Shown here piece by piece: positions 61,138-64,000 of a stretch of DNA of 64,000 bases; the stretch's first letter is position 1, and each line of letters starts with the position of its first letter. Location of the stretch: the NCBI RefSeq assembly GCF_028369105.1, contig NZ_JAQNDO010000001.1, forward strand, positions 868,001-932,000. Reading direction: 5' to 3'. The position numbers and the translations under genes are program-made. The stretch is from Polyangium mundeleinium (GTDB taxonomy: Bacteria; Myxococcota_A; Polyangia; Polyangiales; Polyangiaceae). The notes under the pieces are model-generated. The model saw nothing but the letters and a program-made list of their open reading frames with translations, did no database searches and was not told where the DNA came from.

Positions 61138-61989
61138 CTAACGAGCCACGACCACGACGACGGTGGCGTCGTCGCCGTCCGGTCCGTTGACGGCCTGGAG
61201 CAAGGCCTCGGCCACGCTGTCGGGGGAGGGGGTTTTTGGGGCGACGATGTCCCGGATTCGCTCCTCGTCGAGGAAGGACCAGAGGCCATCGGTGCATACC
61301 ACGAAGCAATCCCCGGGCTCGACCTCGACGGTCCGGGTGTCGATTTGCTCGGGCCCCTGGAGGTATCCGAGCATTCGGGTGGAAACGCCGCCGTGGATCT
61401 CAAGCAACTCCGTCGGACCGCCCTGCGCCTCCACCTGGCTGCGCAGGGTGTGGTCGCGGAGGAGCCTCTCGATCGTATGACCTCGAAGAAGGTAAGCCCG
61501 GCAAACGCCGACCTGCGCGACGCTCACGCGATCTCCACGCCATGTATACAGCGCCGTACACGAGGCCGCGTGGTGCGAAAAGACGCGATGGGGCCAGCGG
61601 CGGCGATCCCGCAGCGCATCCGAGGCGTCGAGAGATGCATCCAGCCGGGCGCCGCCGCGCGTTTGCTGCATGGCTTTGGATAGCTCCGCCTGCCGGTCCT
61701 CCATGGACCGCATCTTCGAATGCGCCGCCCACAAAGCCGCCCGGAGCCGGGCCTCGCCGTCCTCGCCGGTTTCGCCGTCGAGCGCCTCGGCGAGGGCCGC
61801 GAGGCCGGGGTCCACGCCGAACGGCGCGTAATAACCGCCGTAGGTCGGGCCCGAGGCGTCCGCGACGAGGAACAGGCCCCGGCGCTCGTCGATTCGCCAT
61901 CGATCGTCGTTCTCGCCGTGCGCGCTCGCAAACGAGCGCGTGCTCATCCGTGTGCGCGCAGCGGCGTGGAACGCGAGCGAGGGCGACAT
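61138..61989 (-). CDS. PP2C-type protein phosphatase
   Basis: This 283-aa protein has the PP2C metal ligands: 'GENDDRWRIDERRGLFLVAD' (N27-D28-D29 and D44, where the usual DGMGG is DASGPTYGG), 'GVCRAYLLRGHTIERLLRDHT', 'CFVVCTDGLWSFLDEE' and 'GDDATVVVVV'. These bind two metal ions and dephosphorylate Ser/Thr in cytoplasmic proteins, countering Hanks-type kinases, which are abundant in myxobacteria. The changed DGMGG motif is atypical but keeps the first Asp. It starts three bases after the stop of the upstream gene on the same strand. Confidence 0.9.
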   Translation of the reverse strand: MSPSLAFHAAARTRMSTRSFASAHGENDDRWRIDERRGLFLVADASGPTYGGYYAPFGVDPGLAALAEALDGETGEDGEARLRAALWAAHSKMRSMEDRQAELSKAMQQTRGGARLDASLDASDALRDRRRWPHRVFSHHAASCTALYTWRGDRVSVAQVGVCRAYLLRGHTIERLLRDHTLRSQVEAQGGPTELLEIHGGVSTRMLGYLQGPEQIDTRTVEVEPGDCFVVCTDGLWSFLDEERIRDIVAPKTPSPDSVAEALLQAVNGPDGDDATVVVVVAR

Positions 61990-61992
61990 CCC

Positions 61993-62730
61993 TCAGAAGC
62001 TCATTTTCATTCCCACGGACCGCGGCCCCACAAAAAACTCGGGACGCGCGGCGAGGTCTTCCCGCACGAGGACCTTTTGCTTGGCGACGATCCCCGCGAT
62101 CAACATGGCCGCGCCGCCGGCCTGGATGAGGCCGTCGAGCACGAGCAGGGGCCTCGCGATTTCGTCGCTCCCGCTGAAATTGCCCGCTCCGGCGACGATG
62201 AAGGGGCCGACGACGGGCACGAACAGCGCCGGCCAGGGGGCCCGATTCGACTCGGCCGCCGACGCGCCGATCGCCGTGAAGAGATAAAACGTCCCGAAGA
62301 CCACGCTGCCCGCGATGACGAGGCCCTTCCGCATGCGCTCTTCGAGCACGTATCCCGGGGGAACGACGCCTCCCTTGTACGGCATGACGGGCTTCATCTC
62401 CGTCGTGTCGACGGGGGGAGGCCCATACCCGGGAGGAGGCGGATACGGATACCCCGGTTGCCCGTACGGATAAGGATAGGGGTACGGGTATGGGTACGGG
62501 CCCGGCTGCACGCCCGGCGGCGGCGTCCCGGGCGGGAGCGGCGCCGCCGCACCGGGGGGCGGGGGGGCCGGCGGCGCCGGCGCTGCCATGGCCGGGGGAG
62601 GCGGCGCAGCGGGCGCCTTTTGCGACTGCGCCGCCGACGTGGCCGGCGCGGCGAGCAATCCGACGCCGAGCGACACGGCGCCGAGGTGCCTCGTGTATCT
62701 GTATTGGGGCCTCGTGAAATGCGAGCTCAA
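61993..62730 (-). CDS. Pro/Tyr-rich membrane protein
   Basis: This 245-aa protein starts at TTG 62730, supported by GGGAGGG about 7 bases ahead; no ATG is available. It has a signal peptide ('LGAVSLGVGLLAAPATSAAQ'), a long Pro/Ala/Gly and PYPYPYPYPYPYG-type segment (about residues 35-110) and two or three membrane helices near the end ('GLVIAGSVVFGTFYLFTAIG', 'LFVPVVGPFIVAGAG', 'AAMLIAGIVA'). Proline/tyrosine repeats of this kind occur in many myxobacterial envelope proteins. It is probably co-transcribed with the PP2C gene three bases downstream. Confidence 0.78.
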   Translation of the reverse strand: MSSHFTRPQYRYTRHLGAVSLGVGLLAAPATSAAQSQKAPAAPPPPAMAAPAPPAPPPPGAAAPLPPGTPPPGVQPGPYPYPYPYPYPYGQPGYPYPPPPGYGPPPVDTTEMKPVMPYKGGVVPPGYVLEERMRKGLVIAGSVVFGTFYLFTAIGASAAESNRAPWPALFVPVVGPFIVAGAGNFSGSDEIARPLLVLDGLIQAGGAAMLIAGIVAKQKVLVREDLAARPEFFVGPRSVGMKMSF

Positions 62731-62844
62731 TGTCGTTCCCTCCCGCCCGGGGCGCGTGATCCGCGCACCGTGCAGGCATCGTATCCCGGGCTTGTCACGG
62801 GCTGCAAGCCGAATACGTCTACGCATCCCGGCGGACGCGCCGCG

Positions 62845-64000
62845 TCACGGTGCTGCGCCGGGCCCGAGCTCCTGGCGAATGCGGAGCGATTCGGCCTCGA
62901 TCTGCTCCGTCTCGACGCCGATCTCTGTCAGGAGCATTTCCGCCAGCCGGACGGCGACCTCGGCCTCTTCGTAACAAACCGCCGTCGCGCGGTGCGTCTC
63001 CAGCGCTTGACGCTCGCTGATGTAATGGGCCCGCACAAAGATCGGCAGGTCGGGCTGGAGGCTGCGCGCCACGTTGACCACCGCAGCCCGCGTTTCCGGG
63101 TTCGGCGTGGTCACGACGAGGTAGTCGGCGGTACCAATGCCCGCCGCATGAAGGACCTCGGACCTGCGTGCGTCGCCGTACACGGCGATTCGGCCGATGT
63201 TCGTCAGTTCGGTGACGGTGTCGATGCTCAATTCCACGATGACCGAGCAGACGTTGAATCGATCCAGGATGTCCACGGCCGTACGGCCGACGGGGCCATA
63301 CCCCACGACGATCGCGCGGACGTCGCATGCGCGGGTCGGCTCTTTCTGGACCTGCTCCCGGAGCGCTTCCCCGCGCGCTTCTGCGCGGCGGTTGAGCCCT
63401 CGCCAGAGCGTCGGGCGGCCGCGCAGCCATTCTTCGAGGGGATCGATGAACCGGAAGAGCAATGGATTCAGGCCAATCGAGGCGATCGCGCACGCCACGA
63501 GCACGCTGCGCCCCTCCGTGGGGAAGAGGTCGACCTTGTTCGCCGCGTCCGCGAGGATGAACGAAAATTCGCCGATCTGCGCGAGCCCGATCGCCACCGT
63601 GAGCGCCGTCCGGACCGAATACCCGAGCACCACGACGACGACGAGCGCGGCGAGGGGTTTGGCGAGGAGGATGATTCCGAGCACCGAAAGGACGAGCCCG
63701 GGCTGCGCGATGAGCGTGCGAGGGTCGAACTGCATGCCGACGGTGACGAAGAAGAGCACCGCGAAGGCGTCCCGCATCGGGAGCGCATCCGCGGCGGCCT
63801 GGTGGCTGACCTTCGATTGTCCGACGACCATGCCCGCGAGGAACGCGCCGAGCGCCATCGACGCCCCGAAAATGACGGCGGAGCCCGTGGCGACGGCGAG
63901 CGCGACCGCGAGGACGGCGAGCGTGAAGAGCTCGCGGCTGCGTGATTGCGCGACACGCGTGAGAAACCAGGGGACGGCGCGCGCGCCGAAGACGAGGACG
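62845..64000 (-). CDS. Kef-type K+/H+ antiporter (CPA2), N-terminally cut by the window
   Basis: The visible 384 or so residues lack the N terminus, which lies past the window end. The membrane part ends with 'GAFLAGMVVGQSKVSHQAAA', 'DAFAVLFFVTVGMQFDPRTL' and 'GLAQIGEFSFILADAANK', as in CPA2 antiporters such as KefB/KefC and RosB. A C-terminal RCK/TrkA-N domain ('RAIVVGYGPVGRTAVDILDR', 'IAVYGDARRSEVLHAAGIGT', 'DYLVVTTPNPETRAAVV') binds nucleotide and gates the transporter. It is separate from the Pro/Tyr-rich gene by 114 bases. Confidence 0.93.
   Translation of the reverse strand, partial: VLVFGARAVPWFLTRVAQSRSRELFTLAVLAVALAVATGSAVIFGASMALGAFLAGMVVGQSKVSHQAAADALPMRDAFAVLFFVTVGMQFDPRTLIAQPGLVLSVLGIILLAKPLAALVVVVVLGYSVRTALTVAIGLAQIGEFSFILADAANKVDLFPTEGRSVLVACAIASIGLNPLLFRFIDPLEEWLRGRPTLWRGLNRRAEARGEALREQVQKEPTRACDVRAIVVGYGPVGRTAVDILDRFNVCSVIVELSIDTVTELTNIGRIAVYGDARRSEVLHAAGIGTADYLVVTTPNPETRAAVVNVARSLQPDLPIFVRAHYISERQALETHRATAVCYEEAEVAVRLAEMLLTEIGVETEQIEAESLRIRQELGPGAAP

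Overview
The window reads as chromosome of a high-GC myxobacterium, most likely of the Sorangiineae/Polyangiales type (inference). The signs are strong G/C bias at third codon positions, very many lipoprotein signals, and cell-surface proteins that end in a Cys motif, a membrane helix and an Arg cluster (MYXO-CTERM-like). Typical families also appear: IgGFc-binding-like proteins, Gly/Asn-rich linkers and copper type II monooxygenases with a haem-c site. I see no rRNA, tRNA, CRISPR array, phage module or replication origin.

Layout. 0-8.4 kb: an HTH-only LysR-type protein, a GST, a BlaI-type repressor coupled to a BlaR1-like M56 protease fused to two murein hydrolase domains, a WD40-like lipoprotein, an exported methyltransferase-like lipoprotein, a small cytochrome c and an alpha/beta hydrolase. 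8.6-17.9 kb: a NarL-type two-component pair, a copper monooxygenase divergent from a TetR regulator with a double operator, two tandem P1-family peptidases, and surface proteins. 17.9-24.8 kb: an AraC regulator, Rieske oxygenase, P450 and O-methyltransferase (a small oxidative tailoring locus), bounded by an IS1182-type element lying against an inverted fragment of a second copy. 25-30.5 kb: membrane proteins, a DUF421 operon with a likely frameshift, a class A beta-lactamase lipoprotein, a CLC channel and a PepSY-like protein. 30.6-33.6 kb: a TetR regulator operonic with an ABC exporter-type system, behind a perfect 10-bp inverted repeat. 33.7-38.4 kb: a 1568-residue repetitive surface lipoprotein.

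38.6-46.1 kb: a tightly overlapping seven-gene operon encoding a HTH/periplasmic-binding-fold regulator, an exported PstS-like binding protein, a small lipoprotein, an OprO/P-like porin, a DUF2135-like lipoprotein, a short TonB-type receptor and another lipoprotein. I read it as an outer-membrane capture system, perhaps for an oxyanion. 46.1-54.4 kb: a radical SAM enzyme coupled to an unknown protein, a lipid kinase, a sugar ABC importer lacking its ATPase, an acyltransferase and a second O-methyltransferase. 54.5-64 kb: a stand-alone receiver, a dienelactone hydrolase, a VWA lipoprotein, two tiny proteins, a protein that is about 40% Met, a beta-helix surface protein, a PP2C phosphatase, a Pro/Tyr-rich membrane protein and a Kef-type antiporter cut by the window end.

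The most unusual items are the BlaI/M56-SLT-M23 pair, the seven-gene outer-membrane operon, the radical SAM pair and the Met-rich protein.
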